Source: a virus. From it: 52,958 nt of DNA. The stretch's first letter is position 1. Each line of letters begins with the position of its first letter. The position numbers and the translations under genes were made by a program. The stretch is taken from positions 1 to 52,958 of IMG/VR virus record IMGVR_UViG_3300032241_000243. One strand, 5' to 3'. The notes under the pieces were generated by a model. That model saw only the letters and a list, made by a program, of their open reading frames with translations. It did not search any database and was not told where the DNA came from. Shown in pieces: positions 8,222 to 15,432 of the stretch.

Positions 8222-8871
8222 TATCGGCCCTCTCTATGCGCTACCCATGTCATGGCCTGTAGTTGATTAGGGATCTTTATTCCACTTTGTTCAGAGGCTG
8301 TTAAATAAGCATTTTTAAAGTGTTCGTATCTTCCCTGTGCACTAAGACCCAAATTTGGTTTTGTATCGAATTTTTGACCAAAAGGTTTTGCAATCGCAAT
8401 ATCATGAGCATGACGATCAATTGTTACTTCATGTGGTGCATCTGGGTTTAAAATATTATGGTAAAAACTTGTAACCTTATGACCACCAAGAACGTCTAAT
8501 GGGTGTTCTCCACTTAAAATTCGTAAGGCTTTTGTGTTGTTATCTGCGGTTTGCAAATGAAATGGACTACCAGTTTTTGCAATGTGATAACCACCTTGAA
8601 CGTTTGAATCCCAATCCATTGCAGGAGATAATGCAGCAAGTATTCCTGCACCCTTTTCTACATTACCGCTACCAATTCTTACTGCATGATCATGAGCCTT
8701 TGGGTACCAGTTTCTACCTGCGACAATGTCTTCTTTAGACGCATTTGCTAATTTTGCACGAATGTTCATCACGTGAGTAGGTAATACTTTTGCTGCTCTT
8801 TCAGGATCCCAATTACCTGTTAAAGGATCGGTACCAAGAGCATCAAAATTTGGGTATTCAGATTTAGCCAT
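8221..8871 (-). CDS. Actinophage conserved protein, possibly HhH-GPD (DNA glycosylase)-like
   Basis: 216 residues of a family I recall from actinophages as an uncharacterised conserved protein. The conserved blocks are 'GAGILAALSP' followed by 'W-D-S-N', then 'GGHK' followed 20 residues later by the Asp of 'TIDRHA'. In HhH-GPD DNA glycosylases such as endonuclease III, a catalytic Lys is followed about 18 residues later by an Asp in 'VDTH'. The spacing and the D-x-H end are similar, so a remote relation to DNA glycosylases is possible. No Fe-S cluster cysteines are seen. This relation is inference. Confidence 0.5.
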   Translation of the reverse strand: MAKSEYPNFDALGTDPLTGNWDPERAAKVLPTHVMNIRAKLANASKEDIVAGRNWYPKAHDHAVRIGSGNVEKGAGILAALSPAMDWDSNVQGGYHIAKTGSPFHLQTADNNTKALRILSGEHPLDVLGGHKVTSFYHNILNPDAPHEVTIDRHAHDIAIAKPFGQKFDTKPNLGLSAQGRYEHFKNAYLTASEQSGIKIPNQLQAMTWVAHREGR

Positions 8872-8872
8872 G

Positions 8873-9406
8873 TTATGCCCACGCAGGTCTCAAGTAAGCA
8901 AGCATCGCTTGACGGCGTGCATTGATCTGTACAGGTTCATTAGCCATAGTGTTGGCTTTGCCATCGTTAACAAGGTGAGGAGCGGGAGCCAAACGAGCAT
9001 CTGGTGCAAATCGTTCTGTTTTATAAATCATTACGCCTTGATCATTAACAAGAGCAGCCTTCATTTGGCGTTGAATACCAGCCTGGTTGTTAACTGCATC
9101 TGGCCAAAAATACATTGACGGCTCAATACGCTCGCCTTTGTGTACACCACGTTGATACGATTTTTGATTAACTCTGTTTTTAATTGAGTCAAGGAGTCGA
9201 TCATCACGGCGTGAACGAATCGTTCCTAGGTAGCCGTCAGGATATTCTGCTGATGGAACACGGCCAACACCCATACGGCTTGTATCTAGCGCATCACGCG
9301 CTACTGGGATACCTTGACCACCTTGGTTGTTGTATCCATACATGCCTCCGCCACCCAGAGACTGCCAGTTCTGGGAAGGAGAATAGTTATTAACTCCACC
9401 AGCCAT
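8873..9406 (-). CDS. Hypothetical protein, Gly-rich N-terminus
   Basis: 177 residues. The first 35 are Gly/Asn/Gln-rich and probably disordered. The middle has a basic stretch with 'RSRRDDR'; the end is a short predicted helix. No motif recognised. It could be a virion-associated or DNA-binding protein, but the sequence does not decide. One base separates it from the next gene. Confidence 0.6.
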   Translation of the reverse strand: MAGGVNNYSPSQNWQSLGGGGMYGYNNQGGQGIPVARDALDTSRMGVGRVPSAEYPDGYLGTIRSRRDDRLLDSIKNRVNQKSYQRGVHKGERIEPSMYFWPDAVNNQAGIQRQMKAALVNDQGVMIYKTERFAPDARLAPAPHLVNDGKANTMANEPVQINARRQAMLAYLRPAWA

Positions 9407-9409
9407 TAG

Positions 9410-9643
9410 TTACTCCTGTACGGAACGTTTAGACGATTGATCGTCTTCAAATTTGTAAACACTACCTTCTGTACGTGATGACAAAGGTAGTGGGCTTCCA
9501 GAGTCTGATAATCCGCGTGTGCGCCAAGCAGTTGCTTGTGCAGCACTTCCCGATGTACTAGAACTTAGCGACAGAGGAGCAGCAACCTGGGGATGTTGTT
9601 GAAACATGTCCCCAGTGCTACCGAATTGCTCAGATGAAATCAT
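9410..9643 (-). CDS. Small Ser-rich hypothetical protein
   Basis: 77 residues, Ser/Gln/Gly-rich with a charged tail; likely disordered. One base separates it from the previous gene. No motif recognised. Confidence 0.5.
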   Translation of the reverse strand: MISSEQFGSTGDMFQQHPQVAAPLSLSSSTSGSAAQATAWRTRGLSDSGSPLPLSSRTEGSVYKFEDDQSSKRSVQE

Positions 9644-9644
9644 C

Positions 9645-10103
9645 TTAGTAGGCGTCTGCCTCGCCGCTTTGGAAGTTAGGTGTTTGGCGGCCCATTACTG
9701 AAGGCACTGTGCGAGCGTTTGCCATTGTTGCGGCTGCTGCTGGCTCAGAACCTGCAGGAAATGAGTGTCCTACTGAATACTTTGCACCCATGCGCTCTGA
9801 CTGTGCTGCAGAACCTGCAAGTACATTACTGCGGTTAGCCTTGTCAGAGATTGTTGGGTCTCCCGCCTGTGTGTTCTTGCGTGGAGCAGAGATTGTGTTA
9901 CCTGGTTCTGCAGAAACATTTGTAAAATGTTCAGCATCTTGTCCCATGTAACGACGTGGTGACTTTGCGTGCGCTGCTGAAGCGATGATCTCTTCTGGTG
10001 TTGGTACGTTGCGTGCCATTGAGGTTCCTGCCGATTCTAGGTGAGATGAAGGTGCACCCATGCGACGGCGCATAGCATGCCCTAGTGATGTCCATTTAGC
10101 CAT
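9645..10103 (-). CDS. Hypothetical protein, first of the accessory block
   Basis: 152 residues, rich in Ala, Ser, Gly and Met, largely without predicted secondary structure apart from short Ala-rich helices. The start ATG has an AGGAG-type site (GTAAGGAGTCACTC before the ATG). It is the first gene of the unknown block after the SpoVS gene. No motif recognised. Confidence 0.6.
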   Translation of the reverse strand: MAKWTSLGHAMRRRMGAPSSHLESAGTSMARNVPTPEEIIASAAHAKSPRRYMGQDAEHFTNVSAEPGNTISAPRKNTQAGDPTISDKANRSNVLAGSAAQSERMGAKYSVGHSFPAGSEPAAAATMANARTVPSVMGRQTPNFQSGEADAY

Positions 10104-10140
10104 GAGTGACTCCTTACGTTAATACAAGGATACGGCGTTT

Positions 10141-10431
10141 TTATGATGCTGTAATGTGAAAAACGATTGCAGAAATGTCACCATCACGCGATTGGATGGT
10201 AGTAAATCCTGGTTTATCTGTGAGATCCATGCCACGAGGGGCAACGTATCCACGTGCGATCGCAATGGCTTTTACAGCCTGGTTTACTGCTCCAGCACCT
10301 ACTGCACGGAGTTTAACCTCGCGCTTGTCGTAGATTGCATGGGCGATGGCAGAGGCCACTGACTGTGGGTTAGATCCTGCACTTACTCGAAGGAATTGCT
10401 CTTCTGCAGGAAGTTCTGGTGTAGTGCTCAA
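10141..10431 (-). CDS. SpoVS-family (Alba-like) protein
   Basis: The 96 residues align throughout with stage V sporulation protein S: a start 'LRVSAGSNPQSVA', the central 'RAVGAGAVNQAVKAIAIARG' block, 'GYVAPRGMDL', and a final strand ending in 'IVFHI'. SpoVS has an Alba-like fold and is thought to bind nucleic acid. The start is TTG at 10431, supported by AAAGGA seven bases upstream; no ATG is available. It lies alone between the RuvC-like gene and the accessory block, with about 56 bases upstream that contain an ACTATAAG box (10487-10494 region), possibly a promoter. In a phage it could be a regulator or a DNA- or RNA-coating protein. Confidence 0.85.
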   Translation of the reverse strand: MSTTPELPAEEQFLRVSAGSNPQSVASAIAHAIYDKREVKLRAVGAGAVNQAVKAIAIARGYVAPRGMDLTDKPGFTTIQSRDGDISAIVFHITAS

Positions 10432-10487
10432 GTTGTAGTCCTTTAGTTCGGGTTTATGCGCCTCTCCCCGACTGAAAGGGTACCTAC

Positions 10488-11075
10488 TTATAGTCTAGGT
10501 TGATCCCTAAACTTAGAATCTTCCATTTGCTTGGCTACTGCCTTCTCGACTTCGTCTTGAGTAGTTTTTGAAACAAGGCGTGCCAAAGCGTAAGAGTCAG
10601 CAGCATTATCGTCCGAGAATTCGATGCCCCAACGCTTGTAGATCTGCATAAGCATCTCTTGCTTCTTGGCGTTACCTTTGCCTGCTGCATACTTTTTAAG
10701 AGTCATTGGTGGGACCTTCAAGGGATATCTACGGGGATCTCCCTCTTCAAAGTGATCGTATATTGCCATGCGAACTACCGCCGACAACTCTCCGAGTACA
10801 AGGGCAGCATGGCTTGCAAGAACAGTTCCTTCTAATCCCAGGTCATCTATGACCCAGTACTTTTCGCAGTAGTTCAACGTGTCCGTTAGCCATTGACGGA
10901 TATCAGCGAGTCTCTCGATACCAAAATAAGGAGACTTGTACACCCACGTAATGAACTCTGAAGGGTCGTCTGTTGCTAAAACAGTGAGGGCAAACCCTGT
11001 AAGAGATTGATCAATACCAATAGATACTAGTGAGTCCCCAGGTATTGCCTTACCTTCAATTAACTTTGTTGGCAT
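10488..11075 (-). CDS. RuvC-like Holliday junction resolvase
   Basis: The RNase H-like fold is marked by four acidic residues in order: Asp22 in 'GIDQSLTG', Glu82 in 'LGLEGTV', and the Asp155/Asp156 to Asp160 group in 'FSDDNAADSYALA'. The helix with 'AGKGNAKKQEM' before the last motif is also typical. The 195-residue length fits phage RuvC-like enzymes, which cleave branched DNA during replication and packaging. It overlaps the dNMP kinase gene by 20 bases. This is one of three different junction-resolving nuclease types in the window. Confidence 0.88.
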   Translation of the reverse strand: MPTKLIEGKAIPGDSLVSIGIDQSLTGFALTVLATDDPSEFITWVYKSPYFGIERLADIRQWLTDTLNYCEKYWVIDDLGLEGTVLASHAALVLGELSAVVRMAIYDHFEEGDPRRYPLKVPPMTLKKYAAGKGNAKKQEMLMQIYKRWGIEFSDDNAADSYALARLVSKTTQDEVEKAVAKQMEDSKFRDQPRL

Positions 11076-11607
11076 CTAACAGGGGTTCCGTTCTTACTTG
11101 GACTAGTAGTTCTAGATCCTTAAGTGTTCCCCCGTTATGCAATACCTTATCCCACTTGTATCCGTCTAGTGCGGTTTCTGAGATATGTCGATTAACAGCC
11201 TCAACTCCTGGGCGCTGAATTCTCCACAACTCTCCACCCAGTTGTTTGATCATCCCTGATTCGTTTTCAAATCGAACGTCTGTAATTACGTAGTTGGTGT
11301 TGATGTCAGACATCTGGTGCATAGCAGCAATCACCCAAACGTCTTCTCCAAGACGCTTACGTGCACCTACTCCAAGTTCTTGAAGTAGACGTCTTACTTC
11401 TGGAAACTGTGTTTTAGCAACATCCCAACCGTAAGCACCAACAATACCTTGCAGTGTGTAGTCTGTTTTTAAAACAGGGTTTAAATCCCATAACAAATTG
11501 CGAATAGGATCAGCAAATGCCACACGTGTAAAGTTGTACTTTTCTACAAGTACTTTTGCAACTTCATCTTTTCCGCTTCTGGCATACCCGCTTAGGCCGA
11601 TGATCAT
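11056..11607 (-). CDS. Deoxynucleoside monophosphate kinase (T4 gp1-like)
   Basis: The P-loop is at the N-terminus (GLSGYARSGKDEVAK), followed by 'FADPIR', a 'D-V-R-F-E-N-E' segment that is the hallmark of the T4 gp1 and related phage dNMP kinases, and 'LWRIQRPG'. These enzymes phosphorylate dNMPs, in T4 including hydroxymethyl-dCMP. The start ATG overlaps the carbamoyltransferase stop (ATGA), so the two are translationally coupled. This pairing suggests, but does not prove, that the kinase acts on a precursor of a modified base. Confidence 0.85.
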   Translation of the reverse strand: MIIGLSGYARSGKDEVAKVLVEKYNFTRVAFADPIRNLLWDLNPVLKTDYTLQGIVGAYGWDVAKTQFPEVRRLLQELGVGARKRLGEDVWVIAAMHQMSDINTNYVITDVRFENESGMIKQLGGELWRIQRPGVEAVNRHISETALDGYKWDKVLHNGGTLKDLELLVQVRTEPLLDANKVN

Positions 11608-13271
11608 TTATTACGTCCTTTGACTAGTGCGTTTAACTCTGGTAAATAAAGGTAATCAATATCAGACTCACGCAAAGTTTGTAAAGCGTCAGTAAGAGTT
11701 TCAACTATGGCATTTCCTGCCAAATTGAAGGAAGTATTAAAAACAATTGGAACACCAGTTATGTCATCAAAACTTTTTATAAGATCGTAGTAGAACGGGT
11801 TCTGCTCTCTGGATAGGGTCTGTACTCTACAAGTCCCATCAACGTGTGTTATTGCAGGTATTTTGGTTTTCTTTTCCTCAATAACGTCTACAGCGTACAT
11901 CATGTAAGGTGATTCATCCAAAGACAACATGTTAAACCAGTCTTTAGCCTTTTCTTTTAAAACTGTACCAGCAAAGGGTCGGTACCATTCTCTTTTTTTG
12001 ACTGCGTTTACGTGATCTTTTCCATTAGGGTCTCTAGGATCGTACAAGATACTTCGATTACCTAATGCTCTGGGACCTGCTTCTGATCGTCCTTGATATA
12101 AGGCAACAATTTTTTTATCTGCAAGTAATTTAGCAACGTCTTCTGCGGTCACGTTTATTTCATAGTCGGTACCACGTATATCTTCAAGAGTGTAGTTATA
12201 GGTTAATCCATAGTAAATACTATTTTGAGTAACAATGTTTTTACTTTTAGTCTCTAAATAGTAAGCGGTCTTTGCTGATCCAAGAGCATTTCCGTCATCA
12301 GTTGACATTGGTTCTACGTAAATAGACACACCTTTTGGTAACTTTTTTAATAAATGGTAGTTTGAAACACAGTTTAAAAAAAACCCACCAGATAAACAAA
12401 GGTTTTTTTGTCCAGTTTTTTCTAGCATGTTTAGTATGTAGTTGGAAACATGTTCTTGAGTGTCTTGTTGCACTCTGTATGCAAGGTTTGCTCGTGTTTG
12501 AAAATCATCAGGTAGATAACCCTCAAAAATGGGTGACCTGTTGCATATTTTAGTCATCCATAAAGTGTTATTTAGTTCACCGTTAGCGTATAACGAAGGA
12601 AAACGAGTGTCATCTACTCCATAAGAAGACATTCCCATCACTTTTCCCGCACCGTGATGTCCTAGACCATAGTGCAAAGAAAGATCCTCAAAAATAGCGG
12701 CTTCTGAGAATACGTTTGTTGTGTAAACAGTTTCGTTTAAGTTGTAAGAGGTTGTTGGGGAGTGAAAAGCGCCGCCCTCATCAAAGCAACGACTTTGTTG
12801 AATAGTCACAACATTGTGGGGGTAACTCATGTAAAAACTAGTAGTTCTTTCAAAGTGAGTTATCCCGTCTATAATTGTACCTGATCCCTTACCGTCTATA
12901 ACGATACACAGTGCTTCTTTAAATCCAGAGTTATAAAAAGCAGTTGATGCGTGCATTTCATGATGATTTTCGGAAAAGTCATAGGTTTTAAAAGAACTAT
13001 CAAAAAAAGTTAACCCCAATGATCGTACAGCGTCTTGTATCACCATCTCATCCGAATATGTTCGCTCTTTCCATGCACGAGACCTTGCAGAAACAGCCAA
13101 GATGTCAATGTGGTCTACATAGTCTTTTACTTTTTGTAAAGAAGTAAATATTGAAGCATCATGTTTTATGTTGTTTAATCGTTCTTCTTGAACATGAAAA
13201 AGAACTTCAGTATCCCTGAGCAAAGCAACTGAACCATCATGGTTAGATTTATTTACACCCAAGATGATCAT
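11604..13271 (-). CDS. NodU/TobZ-type O-carbamoyltransferase
   Basis: 555 residues with both domains of the family. The N-terminal Kae1-like part begins 'ILGVNKSNHDGSVAL' and has the metal-binding His motif 'HHEMH' near residues 102-106, then 'VIDGKGSG'. The YrdC-like-linked C-terminal part has 'GRSEAGPRALGNRSIL' near 392-407 and 'FNTSFN' near 515. The family makes carbamoyladenylate from carbamoyl phosphate and ATP and transfers the carbamoyl group to a hydroxyl. Phage members have been linked to 5-carbamoyloxymethylcytosine in DNA; others act on nodulation factors and antibiotics. The gene is visibly more AT-rich than its neighbours, suggesting separate acquisition. The start overlaps the previous stop (TAATG). 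Confidence 0.9.
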   Translation of the reverse strand: MIILGVNKSNHDGSVALLRDTEVLFHVQEERLNNIKHDASIFTSLQKVKDYVDHIDILAVSARSRAWKERTYSDEMVIQDAVRSLGLTFFDSSFKTYDFSENHHEMHASTAFYNSGFKEALCIVIDGKGSGTIIDGITHFERTTSFYMSYPHNVVTIQQSRCFDEGGAFHSPTTSYNLNETVYTTNVFSEAAIFEDLSLHYGLGHHGAGKVMGMSSYGVDDTRFPSLYANGELNNTLWMTKICNRSPIFEGYLPDDFQTRANLAYRVQQDTQEHVSNYILNMLEKTGQKNLCLSGGFFLNCVSNYHLLKKLPKGVSIYVEPMSTDDGNALGSAKTAYYLETKSKNIVTQNSIYYGLTYNYTLEDIRGTDYEINVTAEDVAKLLADKKIVALYQGRSEAGPRALGNRSILYDPRDPNGKDHVNAVKKREWYRPFAGTVLKEKAKDWFNMLSLDESPYMMYAVDVIEEKKTKIPAITHVDGTCRVQTLSREQNPFYYDLIKSFDDITGVPIVFNTSFNLAGNAIVETLTDALQTLRESDIDYLYLPELNALVKGRNK

Positions 13272-13717
13272 TACATGCTCCTCTGACGTTGTTCTGATGC
13301 TCTGCGTGTAATCTCTCTGGACACCAAAGTAAGATCACGTTCGTGATTGTTAAGGATCATCTCATAAGTTTTGCGAAACGCGTAAGCGCTTTCCACACGA
13401 TCTTCTAACTTGATAATCTTAGGATCAATAGATATCTCTGCTTTGATCAGAGTGACTTTGTCGCCCTTAGTTGCTGAACCCATACGAGCAACCAACATAC
13501 GAGCGTTCTCACGGTCTAGTATTAGTTGGCACTCACGCTCTTCTAACTGTGCTTCCACTAATTTAGAAGCAAAGAAATCTGCCCATCCAGTTAACTTCGT
13601 AAACAACTCTGCTAGTTCATCTCCACCAAAAGTGGTGATGTCTTCTGGTATGTCCATGCGCTCATATCGTGGTTGTAATGGGCTTGCCACTGTTTGTACT
13701 ACTGGATCAAGTTGCAT
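13271..13717 (-). CDS. Helical protein of unknown function
   Basis: 148 residues, mostly long amphipathic helices with many Arg, Glu and Leu, likely forming a coiled coil. No catalytic motif is seen. It overlaps the 3' end of the Cas4-like exonuclease by 19 bases and is followed by the carbamoyltransferase with a shared base, so it is translated in the same run. A role beside the exonuclease or another replication protein is plausible but unproven. Confidence 0.65.
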   Translation of the reverse strand: MQLDPVVQTVASPLQPRYERMDIPEDITTFGGDELAELFTKLTGWADFFASKLVEAQLEERECQLILDRENARMLVARMGSATKGDKVTLIKAEISIDPKIIKLEDRVESAYAFRKTYEMILNNHERDLTLVSREITRRASEQRQRSM

Positions 13718-14535
13718 TCTTTACACCCATTCTCTGGATCGATGTTGCACTCAGGCATCTTACCAGCCTCTACAGCATCGACGATCTTCTCAGCAATCCA
13801 GAAGATTCGTTCTACCATTTCAAAGTCAGCCTTTACGCTGAACTCTTTATATGATTGATCTGCTTTTAGTTCGTAGATGAAGACGATTTCTTTAGGAGCC
13901 TCGTCCCCATACATACGCTTCGCAAGTTCCAAGTACATCTGACCTTGAAGAAGGTGAGATCTAAATGGGCGCCTAATGTTTTTAAACGCTTTAGACACAT
14001 CGTTGTCAGCATCAGCCAGTAGGTCGGGAGCGTCAAACCGCATAGTTCCAGTTCCGATGGACTTGATCTCAATGAGGCAATCGTCACCGATACCCTTGAT
14101 CCAACCATCAGTATGACCTGCAATACGCAACTTTTTATCTAGCATTTTTACTTCGTTGTACTTCAACGCACCACCACAGGACAAGCAACTTTCTGGAGAG
14201 ATACCTGTGGTTATCTCTTTGCAATACACGCACTTAAAATCTCCGTAGAGATTACCCATTTCATAGAAATAGGTTTGCCACTTATCGTGGATGTAATGCC
14301 CCTCGTCAAAGATAGATTGCAACTTTAACGAAGGTTTACTTCCAAGTTTTACTCCACCACTCATAAGGTAGTAGGAATACCTATGGCAAAAATCAGGTTT
14401 AATAATTTCAGATGGATGCAATACCAAAGTAGAACGATCACCCTGTGGGCGTCGCATCATATAACGTTCAACATCACCTAGAAGACGTGTTGGTTTCTTC
14501 TTAGCGTCTAAAAACTTCTGTAAATCGCTGACCAT
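13699..14535 (-). CDS. Cas4/RecB-like PD-(D/E)XK exonuclease
   Basis: The nuclease core is visible: 'GHTDG' (the D motif), 'LIEIKSI' (E-x-K) and the helix with 'QGQMY'. An inserted zinc knuckle, C-V-Y-C and C-L-S-C 13 residues apart (about 100-117), lies before the core. The last residues have three further Cys, as in Cas4-type proteins that may hold an Fe-S cluster together with an N-terminal Cys. This type degrades single- or double-stranded DNA and is usual in phage recombination modules beside a RecA or annealing protein. Confidence 0.85.
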   Translation of the reverse strand: MVSDLQKFLDAKKKPTRLLGDVERYMMRRPQGDRSTLVLHPSEIIKPDFCHRYSYYLMSGGVKLGSKPSLKLQSIFDEGHYIHDKWQTYFYEMGNLYGDFKCVYCKEITTGISPESCLSCGGALKYNEVKMLDKKLRIAGHTDGWIKGIGDDCLIEIKSIGTGTMRFDAPDLLADADNDVSKAFKNIRRPFRSHLLQGQMYLELAKRMYGDEAPKEIVFIYELKADQSYKEFSVKADFEMVERIFWIAEKIVDAVEAGKMPECNIDPENGCKECNLIQ

Positions 14536-14542
14536 GTCGCCC

Positions 14543-14884
14543 CTATTGTTGGTAGATATATTCTTCTAGACTAAGCGTAGTACGTTTTAGTCTAAACTCT
14601 TTTTGCCACTTACGCTTTAAGGCGTTTCGCTCTCTATGGCTAAGCCCACCCCAGATTCCATGAGGTTCATCTCTAGAAACGGCATCCCATAAACAGTCGG
14701 AGCGTACTGGGCAGGGGTTCTTACCTGTCTCACCAAGACAGTAGACCTTCGCTTTATCTGCAATGATCTTGTACTTTGCCTTATCACGAGGAGGATAGAA
14801 GATGTCTTCTTCATCACGGGATTTAGGAGCAGCGCCAAAACAGCGTGCGTCGTAACGCCATGAGTACTCTGGCTCGTCATTCAT
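14543..14884 (-). CDS. WhiB-family iron-sulfur transcription regulator
   Basis: 113 residues with the four conserved cysteines (Cys15, 49, 58, 64), 'CPVRSDCL' and the 'GIWGG' turn followed by a basic segment, the WhiB signature. WhiB-like proteins are confined to actinobacteria and their phages and bind a 4Fe-4S cluster and the primary sigma factor. The usual C-x2-C spacing between the second and third cysteines is widened here to C-x8-C (Cys49 to Cys58), which is unusual. The start overlaps the previous gene's stop by 8 bases. It probably shifts host or phage transcription. Confidence 0.93.
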   Translation of the reverse strand: MNDEPEYSWRYDARCFGAAPKSRDEEDIFYPPRDKAKYKIIADKAKVYCLGETGKNPCPVRSDCLWDAVSRDEPHGIWGGLSHRERNALKRKWQKEFRLKRTTLSLEEYIYQQ

Positions 14885-15197
14885 CTTCTAGAAGACTCTC
14901 TCTCATCTCTAGGTAGTCGTCTTCAGTAAGAATAACATAGTTCTTATTGTTGAGACTAATGCCGAAAATCGGTGTACGACTTTCCAAAATTGCATGTGTT
15001 ACATTCTTTTCTAAGTCGACGGCTTTAAGGGTGTAAGTCTTATTGCCTGTGTACTTGTGCTCGATAAGCAAGCCGTCAGCCCGCACATCGCCTTTTCTAG
15101 ACCAAAAAGAACCAGACCCTGCGTTTACAGTTCCGCCTAGTCTTTTAGCCAACCGCTTTTCATGCTTTTGGGATTGCTTTTGACCTTCAGTCTTCAA
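14877..15197 (-). CDS. Hjc-like PD-(D/E)XK nuclease (possible junction resolvase)
   Basis: The start is TTG at 15197, overlapping the 3' end of the previous gene by 11 bases; no ATG is available. The core reads 'GSGSFWSRKGDVRADGLLIEHKYT': a Gly-Ser-rich turn, then G-D (metal-binding Asp), then E-H-K. That is the arrangement of Hjc/RecB-type nucleases. At 106 residues it is close to the minimal size of such enzymes. It stands between RecA and WhiB, within the recombination module. Confidence 0.65.
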   Translation of the reverse strand: MKTEGQKQSQKHEKRLAKRLGGTVNAGSGSFWSRKGDVRADGLLIEHKYTGNKTYTLKAVDLEKNVTHAILESRTPIFGISLNNKNYVILTEDDYLEMRESLLEDE

Positions 15198-15432
15198 GTT
15201 CGATCTTACCTTCTTCGTACCCTTTAATCAATTTAGGGGTGATGTAGGTAAGGGCTTCACGCCATAAGCAAGTTCCACAGCCACAGAACAATTCACCTGA
15301 CAGTGTTTCCGAGATACCTTCCTCAGAGGTCTCCCACATTGCTTCAAACAACATGTCGGTGTATTCCTCTACTCCGCGCTGGAGTTCGTCAGCCCAGTCA
15401 GGGTCGTTGATTACAAATCCTGATTTATTCAC
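15187..15432 (-). CDS. Small Cys-containing protein of unknown function
   Basis: The longest open frame starts at 15513 deep inside recA, but the real start is probably the GTG at 15432, six bases after GAGG and overlapping the recA stop. This gives 81 residues. Near the middle is a C-G-C-G-T-C cluster that could bind metal or a cofactor. The rest is acidic and helical. No domain is recognised. It lies between recA and the Hjc-like nuclease. Confidence 0.65.
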   Translation of the reverse strand: MNKSGFVINDPDWADELQRGVEEYTDMLFEAMWETSEEGISETLSGELFCGCGTCLWREALTYITPKLIKGYEEGKIELED

